Counted from the stretch's first letter, positions 1 to 8,145 are shown. The stretch: 10,814 nt of DNA from Gemmatimonadota bacterium (GCA_021295835.1 JAGWBP010000040.1:2698-13511); one strand, 5' to 3'. The notes: generated from the letters alone by a model not told the origin. Made by a program: numbers and translations.

Positions 1-3000
1 CGCGGGCGACCCGGTCGTGCACCTCGCGGCGGAGCTCGATGTGGCGGTGGTTGTCGCGCGACGGGTTGACGCGATTGGTCAGGAGCACGACCGCCAGATC
101 CTGCTCCGGGTCGATCCAGAGAGAGGTCCCGGTGAAGCCGGTGTGCCCGATCGACAGGGCGGATAGGTAGTCCCCGGCGGAGGAGCGACCAGATGGCGTG
201 TCCCACCCGAGGGTGCGGCTCGAGCCCGGATCGTGCCGACGCGAGATGCGGTCGACCCAGCGCTGGGCGAAGAGAGCGACGGGCCGGAAACGGGGTAGCT
301 GACACGGGGCCCCGGAGTCGCGGGCGGGGGTGCACGGAGCGGCTACCCCCCGGTCCTGCATCGTCTGGGCGAAGACGGCCAGGTCGCGAGCCGAGCCGAA
401 GAGCCCGGCGTGCCCGGCGACGCCCCCGATCGCGTAGGCGTTCTCGTCGTGGGGGACTCCGTGGAGATGCAGGCCGCGAAACCCCTCGTCCAGCTCGGTG
501 GTCGCCACCCGGTCCCAGAGCGAGGAGTCGGGGAGGAAGTCGGTGTCGCCCATCCCGAGGGGCCTCCAGATCTCCGCTTCGAGGAAGTCGTCGAAGGCCA
601 TGCCGCTCACGGCCTCCACGACGAAGGCGGCGACCATCGGGCCGATGTCGGAGTAGCGGGTGCGCTCGCCGGGTGGGTGGGCGAGGGGGAGCGCGCCGAT
701 TGCATCGGTGTACTCCTCGCGCCCCTGGGCTTCGAGGAAGAAGGGACGGTAGGAGGGCAGCCCCGAACGGTGGTACAGGAGGTCCCCGATGGTGACACGC
801 GCCTTGGCCGGGTCGCCGCCGTCCCACCAGGGGAGGTGCTCGGCCACCGGGTCGTCCAGCTCGAGGAGGCCGCGCTGGGCGAGGATGACAACCGCCGAGG
901 TCGTGCCCACCACCTTGGTGAGCGAGGCTAGGTCGAAGAGCGACGCCGGGGTGGCGGGCGGCGCGGCCGGGTCCCAGTCCAGACGCCCGTACCCGCGCAG
1001 CCGTGCGAGGCGCCCGCGGCGGATGATCGCCAGCGCCGCCCCGGAGGAGGCCGAGTCGGCGAGCGCGCCGATGATGTGCTCGTCGAGCGCCTCCAGCGAG
1101 TCGGCGCTCATCCCGACCTGCCGGGCGTCCGCCTCGCGCAGAGAGACGACCGCGCGGCCCATGCGGCAGAAGTGGTCGGCTAGCCCGTCCGCACCCCTTG
1201 GAGGCCCCTCGGCGCAGGGGGGAATCTCGGCCGTACCCCGCCACCTGCCGGGCCCGCCGGTGGCGCGATCCAGCGTGTCCGCCCCAGCGCTGCCCTCCCC
1301 GCCGGGCAGGACCCCGGCCTCGCCCAGCGGATCGGGCCGATCGGCGGGTTCGTCTCCGGCCCGAGCCCGGGCCACAGCCTCGCGGTCAAGCCCCGCGCCC
1401 CTCTCGTATAGCGGCGGGATGCCGATCGGCAGCCGCCCCCGCACCTCTGCGGTGCCCGCCACCGCCCGCGCCGCCGCAAGCTGCGATACTTCGCGGCTTC
1501 CCCATGCCACCAGGTATGTGTCCACGCCTGGAAGCGCCGAGATCAGGTACGGACTCCCGAAGGAGACGAGCACCACCGAGGGTCCGGTCTTCGCTGGCGC
1601 GGTTCCGACGGCGGCCTCCGCCACCCGGCCGAGCCGCCGCAGCCTCTCGACGAAGGCGCGCGGGGCCGGGGGGAGCCCTATCGTCCCCGAACCGGATAAC
1701 GGGGGCACGTAGGCGCCTACGATCACCGCGTCAAAGCCGCGCGCGAGGCGAAGCAGCGAGTCGTAGACGGGCCAGGCGGTCTCGGGGCCTATGCGGGCGC
1801 TCGCGAACGACGCCGCGCGGCTCCCTTCCGAGGCCGTCCGCGACGGCAGGTGCGACCGCAGCCCCGCATCGAAGGCACGGCCGGCCAGGAGATCGCGGCG
1901 GCGCGCGTACGTCACGCTCAGAACGCTGGCACCGGCGCCAAGAGGGAGCGCGCGGACGGAATCGCGCACGAGGGTGACCGAGGCTTCGGCGGCCCGCGCG
2001 GCGGCGTCGCGGTGGGCCGCCGCGCCCACGACGGCCGCGACCTGGGCCGGATCGACGAGCGCACCCCGGTGGAGCCCGAGGCGGGCCTTCGCCCCGAGAA
2101 GGCGCCGCACCGACCGGTCGATCCGCGAGCGCGAGAGGCGTCCCGACCCGACCGCCGCCACCACGGCGTCGATCGCGGTGTGCACGCCGTCGGGCGCAAG
2201 GAGAACGTCGGAGCCCGCCTCGAGCGCGAGCACCGCAGCCTCGCCCGCGCCGTACCCGTCGGTGATCGCACCCATGCGGAGCGCATCGGTGAAGAGGATC
2301 CCGCCGAAGCCCATCTCGCCGCGCAGCAGCTCGTCCATGAAGAGAGGCGACATCGTGGCGGGACGCTCGTCGCCCAGGACTTCGGGCACAGCCACATGCG
2401 CGGTCATCACGGCGTCGACTCCCGCCTCGACAGCCATGCGGAACGGAACCAGCTCCACCCGGTCGAGACGCTCCCGGTCGGCGGCCACCACCGGCAGCTC
2501 GATATGCGAGTCGGTGCGGGTGTCGCCGTGGCCGGGAAAGTGCTTCGCCGTGACGAGCGCGCCGCCCGCCCGCGCGCCTCGGATGAAGGCCGCGCCAAGT
2601 CGGCCAACCGTCTCGGGGTGCTCGCCGAAGGAGCGAGTGTTGATGACGGGGTTGTCGGGGTTGCTGTTTACGTCGAGCACCGGCGCCAGGAGCCAGTGCA
2701 CCCCGACCGCGCGCGCTTCGGTCGCCGTGATCCGTCCGTACTCGAAGGCGAGCTCCTGGTCGCCTGCGGCGCCGAAGGCCATGGTGGGAGGAAAGCTGGT
2801 CCCCCCGCCCTGCGGCAGGAGCGACGGGATGGCGTAGCTGTGGTTGATCCTCATCCCGGGACCGCCATTCTCGAAGTCGGAGGCAACGAGAAGGGGGATG
2901 CTGGCGCGCGCCTGCAACCGGTTGAGCTTGGCCGCGTACGCATCCGGCACGCCGATCGAGATGAGGACCCCGCCAAGTCCCTCGTCCACCCACGCGAGGA

Positions 3001-3256
3001 GCTCCTGTAGCTCGGGATCGCTCTCCGCCGCGTAGCCCCCCGATATCCAGGGGAAGACAAGCTGGGCGACGGCCTCGCGCAGCGTCAGGGAACTAAGGGT
3101 CTCCTCGACCCAGCGGCTCGCGTCGTCGCCCGACGAACCGGTTCTCGCACCCATCTGGCCCCCGGCGCAAGCCGCCAGGAGGAGGCTCGCGCAAGCCAGG
3201 AGTCCGCGGGCGAATCCATCGCGACGACCGCCGTGGAGTCCTTTCCACCTTCCCAT
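1..3256 (-). CDS. NagZ-type GH3 / AmiE-like beta-lactamase-fold fusion lipoprotein (3' end beyond window)
   Basis: One uninterrupted frame of 1085 codons runs from ATG 3256 off the left edge. Residues 1-30 form a lipoprotein signal with lipobox LAAC and Cys30. Residues about 45-400 are a GH3 barrel with KHFPGHGDT at 238-246, the Asp249-Ser250-His251 acid/base dyad of NagZ enzymes, and nucleophile Asp324 in FTDALRMG. A GH3 alpha/beta domain follows to about 580, then a Pro/Gly/Ala-rich linker. From about 700 there is a beta-lactamase-fold serine hydrolase with SLTK (Ser778, Lys781), YSD (868-870) and HTG (1038-1040). The family roles are GlcNAc release from muropeptides (NagZ) and stem-peptide removal from MurNAc (AmiE, a beta-lactamase-fold amidase in B. 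subtilis). The amidase role is inferred, as the fold also covers esterases and peptidases. The start overlaps the upstream GH3 stop (TGATG), with GGAGG two bases before ATG, implying translational coupling. Confidence 0.88.
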   Translation of the reverse strand, partial: MGRWKGLHGGRRDGFARGLLACASLLLAACAGGQMGARTGSSGDDASRWVEETLSSLTLREAVAQLVFPWISGGYAAESDPELQELLAWVDEGLGGVLISIGVPDAYAAKLNRLQARASIPLLVASDFENGGPGMRINHSYAIPSLLPQGGGTSFPPTMAFGAAGDQELAFEYGRITATEARAVGVHWLLAPVLDVNSNPDNPVINTRSFGEHPETVGRLGAAFIRGARAGGALVTAKHFPGHGDTRTDSHIELPVVAADRERLDRVELVPFRMAVEAGVDAVMTAHVAVPEVLGDERPATMSPLFMDELLRGEMGFGGILFTDALRMGAITDGYGAGEAAVLALEAGSDVLLAPDGVHTAIDAVVAAVGSGRLSRSRIDRSVRRLLGAKARLGLHRGALVDPAQVAAVVGAAAHRDAAARAAEASVTLVRDSVRALPLGAGASVLSVTYARRRDLLAGRAFDAGLRSHLPSRTASEGSRAASFASARIGPETAWPVYDSLLRLARGFDAVIVGAYVPPLSGSGTIGLPPAPRAFVERLRRLGRVAEAAVGTAPAKTGPSVVLVSFGSPYLISALPGVDTYLVAWGSREVSQLAAARAVAGTAEVRGRLPIGIPPLYERGAGLDREAVARARAGDEPADRPDPLGEAGVLPGGEGSAGADTLDRATGGPGRWRGTAEIPPCAEGPPRGADGLADHFCRMGRAVVSLREADARQVGMSADSLEALDEHIIGALADSASSGAALAIIRRGRLARLRGYGRLDWDPAAPPATPASLFDLASLTKVVGTTSAVVILAQRGLLELDDPVAEHLPWWDGGDPAKARVTIGDLLYHRSGLPSYRPFFLEAQGREEYTDAIGALPLAHPPGERTRYSDIGPMVAAFVVEAVSGMAFDDFLEAEIWRPLGMGDTDFLPDSSLWDRVATTELDEGFRGLHLHGVPHDENAYAIGGVAGHAGLFGSARDLAVFAQTMQDRGVAAPCTPARDSGAPCQLPRFRPVALFAQRWVDRISRRHDPGSSRTLGWDTPSGRSSAGDYLSALSIGHTGFTGTSLWIDPEQDLAVVLLTNRVNPSRDNHRHIELRREVHDRVAR

Positions 3257-3263
3257 CACCTCC
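3254..3263 (-). promoter_or_regulatory. TGATG translational-coupling junction with GGAGG
   Basis: The TGA of the upstream GH3 gene (3258-3256) shares one base with the ATG of the fusion gene (3256-3254). GGAGG (3263-3259) sits inside the end of the upstream gene, only two bases before the ATG. This arrangement suits re-initiation by terminating ribosomes better than independent entry. Confidence 0.7.
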
Positions 3264-5214
3264 CCGCGTCCCCTCGCTTCGGAATGTAGAGACCGGCACC
3301 GATCCCGAAACCGGCAACCCTGGTAGGGACCTTGCCCGTGATCGCGACCTCTCCCACGATGGCGGCCGCGGCCGCGCGTTCGGCCACGGGGACCCCCGAC
3401 CAGGCCGTCAGGTAGGTCCCCACCTCGGGGAACTCCGACAGCAGGTAGGGATTCCCGAAGGCGATGACGATGTGCGGCACCGGCGAGGTGGCCAGCTCGC
3501 GGACGAAGGCGACCGCCTCTTCGGGAAGCGCCACAGACCCCGACGCCGTCCTGACGCCCACATGCAAAGAGACGACTACCAGCTCCATCCCGCGAGCCCG
3601 CGCGAGCGCCTCGGCGTAGTCCTCCTCCTCGGACCACTGGTCGACGTAGGTGGTTCTCAGCTCGCGGTAGGTCCGGCGAAGGGCGGCGTTGAAGGCGCGT
3701 CCGCCTCGAAGGTCGCCCCGCCGCCGGTAGGTGACCGAGTAGACGGCCGCGCCAGGAGTGCCCCTAAGCGGCAGCAGGCCGCGCTCGTCCTTGAGCGCCG
3801 TGATCGAGCGGTCGGCCACCGCCCGCGCGACATCGAGATGGGGAGTCACGCCCACGTTCCGAGCCACCCCCCCAAGGTCGACGGTGCGCTCCAGGTGGAG
3901 CCCTAGCCACTCCTTTGCGCGAAGCACCCTCAGCACCGACTCGTCGATACGCTCCTCGGTCAGGCGGCCGGAGCGCACTGCCGCCACGATCGCGCGCCGC
4001 GCCGCACCCAGGTCGGGGGGCATGAGGATCACATCGGCGCCCGCCTCCACGGCGCTGACGGCGGCCTCGCCGCGCCCGACCAGGCGGTCTACCGCGGCCA
4101 TGTCCATCGCGTCGGTGAAGATCAGGCCGCGAAAGCCGAACTCCTCCCTGAGCAGGCCGGTCAGAACCGGCGACGCCAAGGTGGCCGGCAAGCTCTGGTC
4201 GAAGAGCGCGGGCACCGTAATGTGCGCGGTCATGACCGCGCCCAGGCCGGCCCTCACGGCACGGCGAAAGGGCAGCAGCTCGACGGAGTCCATGCGGGCG
4301 CGGTCGGCCGTAATCACCGGCAGCGCGATGTGCGAATCCACCCCCGTGTCGCCGTGTCCGGGGAAGTGCTTGCCGGTGGCGATCGCGCCGTGCTCCTGAA
4401 TGCCCCGCGTCACCGCCTCGCCCAGGAGAGCCACCTCTTGGGGGTCCTCGCCGAAGGAGCGGACGTTGATGACGGGATTGGCCGGGTTGTTGTTGACGTC
4501 AAGCACCGGGGCGAAGGGCACGTGCACGCCGATGGCGCGAGCCTCCAGCGCGGTCACCCTGCCCATCTCGTACGCCAGCTCGGGATCGCCGGCCGCGCCG
4601 AGCGCCATGAGCGCCGGAAACCGGGTCGCGCCGCCCAGCCAGATGTTGGTCGGCGCGTGCACCACGCCGTCGAAGCGGAAGCCGGCTCCCGCCTCCAGGT
4701 CGGCGGCTACGAGGATCGGGAGCTTCGAGAGGGACTGCAGCCAGTTCAGCTTGGCCGCGACCTCGGTTGGCGAGCCGACCGAGACGATGATCCCGCCCAC
4801 CCCGTGTTCCTCGACCAGGGCCCGCGCCCGCTTGCGCGAAGAGGACCCCTCCGGAGCGAAGTCGCCGAGGAGGAACGGCATCGTCAGTTGACCGACCTTT
4901 TCCTCGAGCGTCAGGGACTCGAGCGTCTCGTCGGACCAGCAGCGCCCCCGGCACCCCAGTGCGCCGGAGTGTTCGGGGTAGGACGGGCGTGTCCAGGGGA
5001 GGACCGCAGAGTTACCTTCGGGGACTTGCGGCGCGGCCTGGGGCGTTTGCGCGGAGTTCGGCGCAGGCCGGACGTCCCCACCCGGTGTCGCGACGCGGGC
5101 CGGCGCGGAGCATGCCGCGCCGAGTGCGAGCGTCAGGGCGCCGACGAGGAGTGTCTGGGCAGGTCGGGCCTCCCCGAGCGCTGGTCGGGCATGGCGGACG
5201 CGCCCCCGATCCAC
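3256..5214 (-). CDS. nagZ: NagZ-type beta-N-acetylglucosaminidase, family GH3, two-domain, exported
   Basis: This is predicted to hydrolyse non-reducing-end GlcNAc from peptidoglycan fragments outside the cytoplasm. Numbered from GTG 5214 (652 residues), it has a basic N-terminus, a hydrophobic stretch at about 21-33 and Cys35 in LGAAC, which is a weak lipobox because Gly is at -3. The GH3 barrel carries KHFPGHGDT at 282-290, the Asp293-Ser294-His295 dyad and nucleophile Asp368 in FTDAMDMAA. The C-terminal alpha/beta domain is present, as in the two-domain NagZ of B. subtilis rather than the single-domain E. coli type. The frame is open to GTG 5352 and also offers ATG 5238. I prefer GTG 5214 because TTGGAG lies six bases upstream and the other two would lengthen the signal n-region. 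Its TGA overlaps the ATG of the downstream fusion gene, so the pair is probably one operon. Catalytic residues are complete; the exact substrate is inferred. Confidence 0.9.
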   Translation of the reverse strand: MDRGRVRHARPALGEARPAQTLLVGALTLALGAACSAPARVATPGGDVRPAPNSAQTPQAAPQVPEGNSAVLPWTRPSYPEHSGALGCRGRCWSDETLESLTLEEKVGQLTMPFLLGDFAPEGSSSRKRARALVEEHGVGGIIVSVGSPTEVAAKLNWLQSLSKLPILVAADLEAGAGFRFDGVVHAPTNIWLGGATRFPALMALGAAGDPELAYEMGRVTALEARAIGVHVPFAPVLDVNNNPANPVINVRSFGEDPQEVALLGEAVTRGIQEHGAIATGKHFPGHGDTGVDSHIALPVITADRARMDSVELLPFRRAVRAGLGAVMTAHITVPALFDQSLPATLASPVLTGLLREEFGFRGLIFTDAMDMAAVDRLVGRGEAAVSAVEAGADVILMPPDLGAARRAIVAAVRSGRLTEERIDESVLRVLRAKEWLGLHLERTVDLGGVARNVGVTPHLDVARAVADRSITALKDERGLLPLRGTPGAAVYSVTYRRRGDLRGGRAFNAALRRTYRELRTTYVDQWSEEEDYAEALARARGMELVVVSLHVGVRTASGSVALPEEAVAFVRELATSPVPHIVIAFGNPYLLSEFPEVGTYLTAWSGVPVAERAAAAAIVGEVAITGKVPTRVAGFGIGAGLYIPKRGDAGR

Positions 5215-5287
5215 GAGACACTCCAAGGAGTTCCCCATTCCGAGAGATAGCGCCAAGTGGCCGGGCCGGTCAACCGAGCCGCCATCG
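5215..5287. promoter_or_regulatory. Divergent start region between nagZ and namZ
   Basis: This short stretch separates the minus-strand GH3 start (GTG 5214) from the plus-strand NamZ signal peptide (from CTG 5288). It holds TTGGAG on the minus strand (5226-5221), six bases before GTG 5214, and AAGGAG on the plus strand (5225-5230), six bases before an ATT at 5237. I see no convincing -35/-10 pair on either strand. Any promoter must lie here or inside one of the two genes. Confidence 0.4.
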
Positions 5288-6628
5288 CTGCGGGCTCGTA
5301 CGCGGTGGAGGGTCTGTCCACTAGCCGCTTGGTGTCTCCCGCTCGCCGCCATCCTGCTGGCGGTGTCCGGCTGCTCGGCACCGCCTTCCTCCGATCAACT
5401 GGCGAAGGTGGGTTTCGCGAGAGGAGCTCCGTCGGCGTCGGCCCAGGTCGGCGCGCCGGGGGACGACCGGCTCCCCAGGGATCCGGTCAGGCCAGGAATC
5501 GAGGTGCTCCTGGACGATTCGCTCCACCTCGTCCGCCACAAGCAGGTCGGACTGGTCACCAACCACACCGGAAGGGACCGCGCGGGCACGCCTTCGATCG
5601 ACCTCCTGGCGGATCACCCGGAAGTGGAGCTCGTCGCGCTCTACTCGCCCGAGCACGGCATCAGGGGCAAGGAGGAGGCGGGCGTCAGGGTGACGGGGGG
5701 GCGCGATGGGCGGACCGGCGTTCCGATCCACTCGCTCTACGGGGCGACTACCAAGCCGACCCCGGAGATGCTGGCCGGGGTCGATGTGCTCCTCTTCGAC
5801 ATCCAGGATGTTGGCGCCCGCTACTACACCTACCTCTCCACCATGGCGCTCGCCATGGAGGCGGCGGGCGAGGCAGAGATCGAGTTCGTCGTGCTGGACC
5901 GCCCCAACCCGATAGGCGGCGAGGCCGTCCAGGGCAATTTGCTCGATCCCAACTTCGCCAGCTTCGTCGGCCTCTACCCGGTTCCGATGCGGCACGGTCT
6001 GACCGCCGGCGAGTTCGCGCGGATGGCGGCTGGCGAGTTCGGGGTCAGGGTGAAGCTGAGCGTGGCGGTGGCCGATGGATGGACGCGCGACATGCCGTAC
6101 GCCGAGACGGGCATTCCGTGGGTGGCCCCGTCGCCCAACATGCCGTCGGTGACGAGCGCGCTGCACTACCCCGGAAGCTGCCTCTTCGAGGGGACTCCGA
6201 TCTCGGTGGGGCGCGGAACTCCGATGGCCTTCCAGCACCTTGGGGCGCCCTGGCTCGACGGCGACGCGCTGGCGAGGCGGTTGAACGCGATCGGCGTACC
6301 GGGCGCGGCGTTCCGGCCGACCGGCTTCACCCCCGTGAATCCAGGCGACGGCAAATTTGCCGGCGAAGAGGTGCATGGCATAATGCTCGAGGCGGTGGGT
6401 GAAGACTACGACCCGACGCTCGCAGCCCTTGCGCTGCTGACAGAGATCAGGGCCGCCTCGGGCGATCTCTGGAGGTGGCGGAGCTCCCACTTCGACCGCC
6501 TGGCGGGAGGAGACCGCCTGAGGCTACAGGTCGAGGCCGGCGCGTCGTACGAGGAGCTGGCGGAAGGGTGGAGCGCGGGGGTGGATGAGTACTTGGCGCG
6601 TCGCGAGCCGTACCTGCTGTACCGGTAG
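5288..6628 (+). CDS. namZ: NamZ-type exo-beta-N-acetylmuramidase (DUF1343, GH171), lipoprotein
   Basis: NamZ enzymes release MurNAc from the non-reducing ends of peptidoglycan fragments. The sequence matches the family throughout, with GLVTNHTG, YSPEHG (Glu122 when numbered from 5288, a conserved candidate catalytic Glu), FDIQDVGARYYTY, LDRPNPIGG and SPNMPS followed by the FEGT and GRGTP motifs. The in-frame residues before the first ordinary start (GTG 5363) read as a complete lipoprotein signal: a basic RARTRWR segment, a hydrophobic run, then AVSGC with Cys29. Starting at GTG 5363 would destroy it. No in-frame ATG, GTG or TTG lies between about 5180 and 5363. The best remaining candidates are CTG 5288, used here because it gives a 28-residue signal, and ATT 5237, which has AAGGAG six bases upstream. 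A point mutation or base-call error at the start is also possible. Function is confident; the start is not. Confidence 0.88.
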   Translation: MRARTRWRVCPLAAWCLPLAAILLAVSGCSAPPSSDQLAKVGFARGAPSASAQVGAPGDDRLPRDPVRPGIEVLLDDSLHLVRHKQVGLVTNHTGRDRAGTPSIDLLADHPEVELVALYSPEHGIRGKEEAGVRVTGGRDGRTGVPIHSLYGATTKPTPEMLAGVDVLLFDIQDVGARYYTYLSTMALAMEAAGEAEIEFVVLDRPNPIGGEAVQGNLLDPNFASFVGLYPVPMRHGLTAGEFARMAAGEFGVRVKLSVAVADGWTRDMPYAETGIPWVAPSPNMPSVTSALHYPGSCLFEGTPISVGRGTPMAFQHLGAPWLDGDALARRLNAIGVPGAAFRPTGFTPVNPGDGKFAGEEVHGIMLEAVGEDYDPTLAALALLTEIRAASGDLWRWRSSHFDRLAGGDRLRLQVEAGASYEELAEGWSAGVDEYLARREPYLLYR

Positions 6629-6677
6629 GACGTCTTGCGCGCGCGCCGCCTTCGGGACCGAGATGGCCGCGCGGATG

Positions 6678-6706
6678 TTGACACGTCCACCCGGACGCCG
6701 GTCAAT
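6678..6706 (+). promoter_or_regulatory. Candidate sigma70-type promoter for the DUF3179 gene
   Basis: A perfect TTGACA (6678-6683) is followed by a 17-base spacer and GTCAAT (6701-6706), which matches TATAAT only in its last three bases. Transcription would begin about five bases before ATG 6718, giving an almost leaderless message. That fits the lack of a well-spaced Shine-Dalgarno site, since AGGA is only three bases from the ATG. The rest of the 89-base gap after namZ shows nothing else I can name. Confidence 0.3.
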
Positions 6707-6717
6707 TTGCAGGAACC

Positions 6718-8073
6718 ATGCGCGCACTGATCCCGCTCCTACTCTCCGGTACCGCACTCCTCGCGCCCGGTGCCTCCAGCTAGGTTCCCCCGACGCCCCT
6801 TGACGCCTTCTGGGCCCTCGTCTCGCCGGACAGCCTGAGGGTGGCCGCCGGCGAGGAGTTGGTCGTGGAGGGCTGGGAGGACGCGCACGCGTCGATCCTC
6901 GTCGAGCTGGTTCGGCTCGCTGAGGGCATTGAGACGCGCCGCCGCATCCTCTCGATCCTTGACCGCGTGACGGGCCAGAGGCTGGGGCGCGATCTGGAAG
7001 GGTGGTGGACGTGGATCTGGCGGACCGACCCCGGCACGCACCCGGAGTACGCCGCCTTCAAGGCCTCTCTATATGCGCTTGTCGACCCCGACTTCGAGGA
7101 CTACTTCGACGACACTCCGGCCGGGACAATCCGGCTCGACGAGATCCTGTGGGGCGGTGTCGTTCGCGACGGCATTCCACCGCTCGACCATCCGAAGATG
7201 ATCGCCGCCGCCGAGGCCGGCTATCTGGATGACGACAACGTCGTCTTCGGCATCTCGCTCGATGGCGACACGCGCGCCTATCCCAGGCGGATTCTCGCCT
7301 GGCACGAGATGTTCAAGGACTCCATCGCGGGCGAGCACTACACCGGTGTGTACTGTACCCTGTGCGGGACCATGATCCTCTACCGGTCGGCCGTCGCGGG
7401 CGCGCACCACGAGCTGGGCACCAGCGGGTTCCTCTACCGCTCCAACAAGCTCATGTACGATCACGCCACCAGGTCGCTATGGTCGACCCTCGCGGGCGAA
7501 CCGGTCGTCGGTCCGCTCGTTGGCCGGGGAATTGAACTCGAACCGCGCTTCGTCGTCACCACGACCTGGGGCGAATGGCGCAGGCGGCACCCCGAGACGC
7601 TGGTGTTGTCCCTCGACACCGGGCACCGGCGCGACTACCGCGAAGGCGTGGCCTACCGGGGCTACTTCGCCACCGACGAATTGATGTTCGGCGTCCCCGA
7701 GCTGGACGACCGCCTGAGAAACAAGGACGAGGTGTTGGCGCTCCGGTTCCGGGAGACTCCGGACGAGCAACTCGCGATCGCGGTGGACTTCCTGTGGATG
7801 AACAGCGTGTATCACGACGTCCTCGGCGACACGGAGTTCGTCGTCCTGACCGATCGCAGCGGAGCGAGCCGCGTCTACGAGAGCACCGGCCGCCGCTTCA
7901 CCCGCTGGGACGACGACAGGACGGTCCGGGACGACGGCGGGGCCCGCTGGACCGTCAGGGAGGACGCGCTCGTGGCGCCCGGTGGCGAGCGGCTGGAACG
8001 GCTGCCCGCTCATCGTGCCTTCTGGTTCGGATGGTACGCGCAGTACCCGGGGACCCGTCTCGTCCGCAGGTAG
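6718..8073 (+). CDS. DUF3179 protein, interrupted by an in-frame TAG after its signal peptide
   Basis: ATG 6718 opens a 21-residue export signal (MRALIPLL, then a hydrophobic run and APGASS). TAG follows at 6781-6783, and the same frame then stays open to the stop at 8071-8073. Downstream is a full DUF3179 protein, a family of unknown function. Its hallmarks include WHEMF, a CTLC pair (Cys codons at 7354 and 7363) within YCTLCGT, and the YDHATRSLW and GEPVVG motifs. The Cys-x-x-Cys pair suggests metal, haem or thiol chemistry, but none is established. The first restart codon after the TAG is GTG 6841, which lacks a spaced ribosome site and would make an unexported protein. The TAG is most simply a CAG-to-TAG nonsense change or a base error, with readthrough or TAG recoding as less likely alternatives. 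The identity of the body is firm; whether the gene is functional is open. Confidence 0.82.
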
Positions 8074-8145
8074 CAAGGCCGTGGCCGGGTCTCGACCCCG
8101 ACCGCTACCGGCGGCTCTGCCACGGGGCGAAACCGTGGAACTGGG

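Noticed and set aside
193..1977. Several long plus-strand open frames opposite the fusion gene
   Set aside because: They are rich in Arg, Ser, Pro and Gly with no motifs, and lie opposite a minus-strand frame with complete catalytic motifs. They are a GC-bias by-product.
1731..3010. Long open frames on both strands over the GH3 module of the fusion, including a 420-residue minus-strand one
   Set aside because: These are alternative frames of the real gene. The true frame, fixed by ATG 3256 and by the motifs at residues 238-251, 324 and 778-781, differs and stays open to the window edge.
4222..5250. Plus-strand frame of about 340 residues opposite the GH3 gene
   Set aside because: It has low-complexity composition and no recognisable domain, and it is fully antisense to a GH3 enzyme with all catalytic residues.
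5257..6402. Plus-strand frame overlapping NamZ with a GTG start upstream of the real signal peptide
   Set aside because: Its translation is Gly/Arg-rich without motifs, while the next frame gives the full NamZ family sequence. It could matter only if a frameshift existed near 5330, which the in-frame signal peptide makes unnecessary.
8120..8138. Perfect 6-bp hairpin (CCACGG/CCGTGG, loop GGCGAAA) after the DUF3179 gene
   Set aside because: There is no T tract on either side and the stem is short. In GC-rich DNA such stems are common by chance, so I do not call a terminator.
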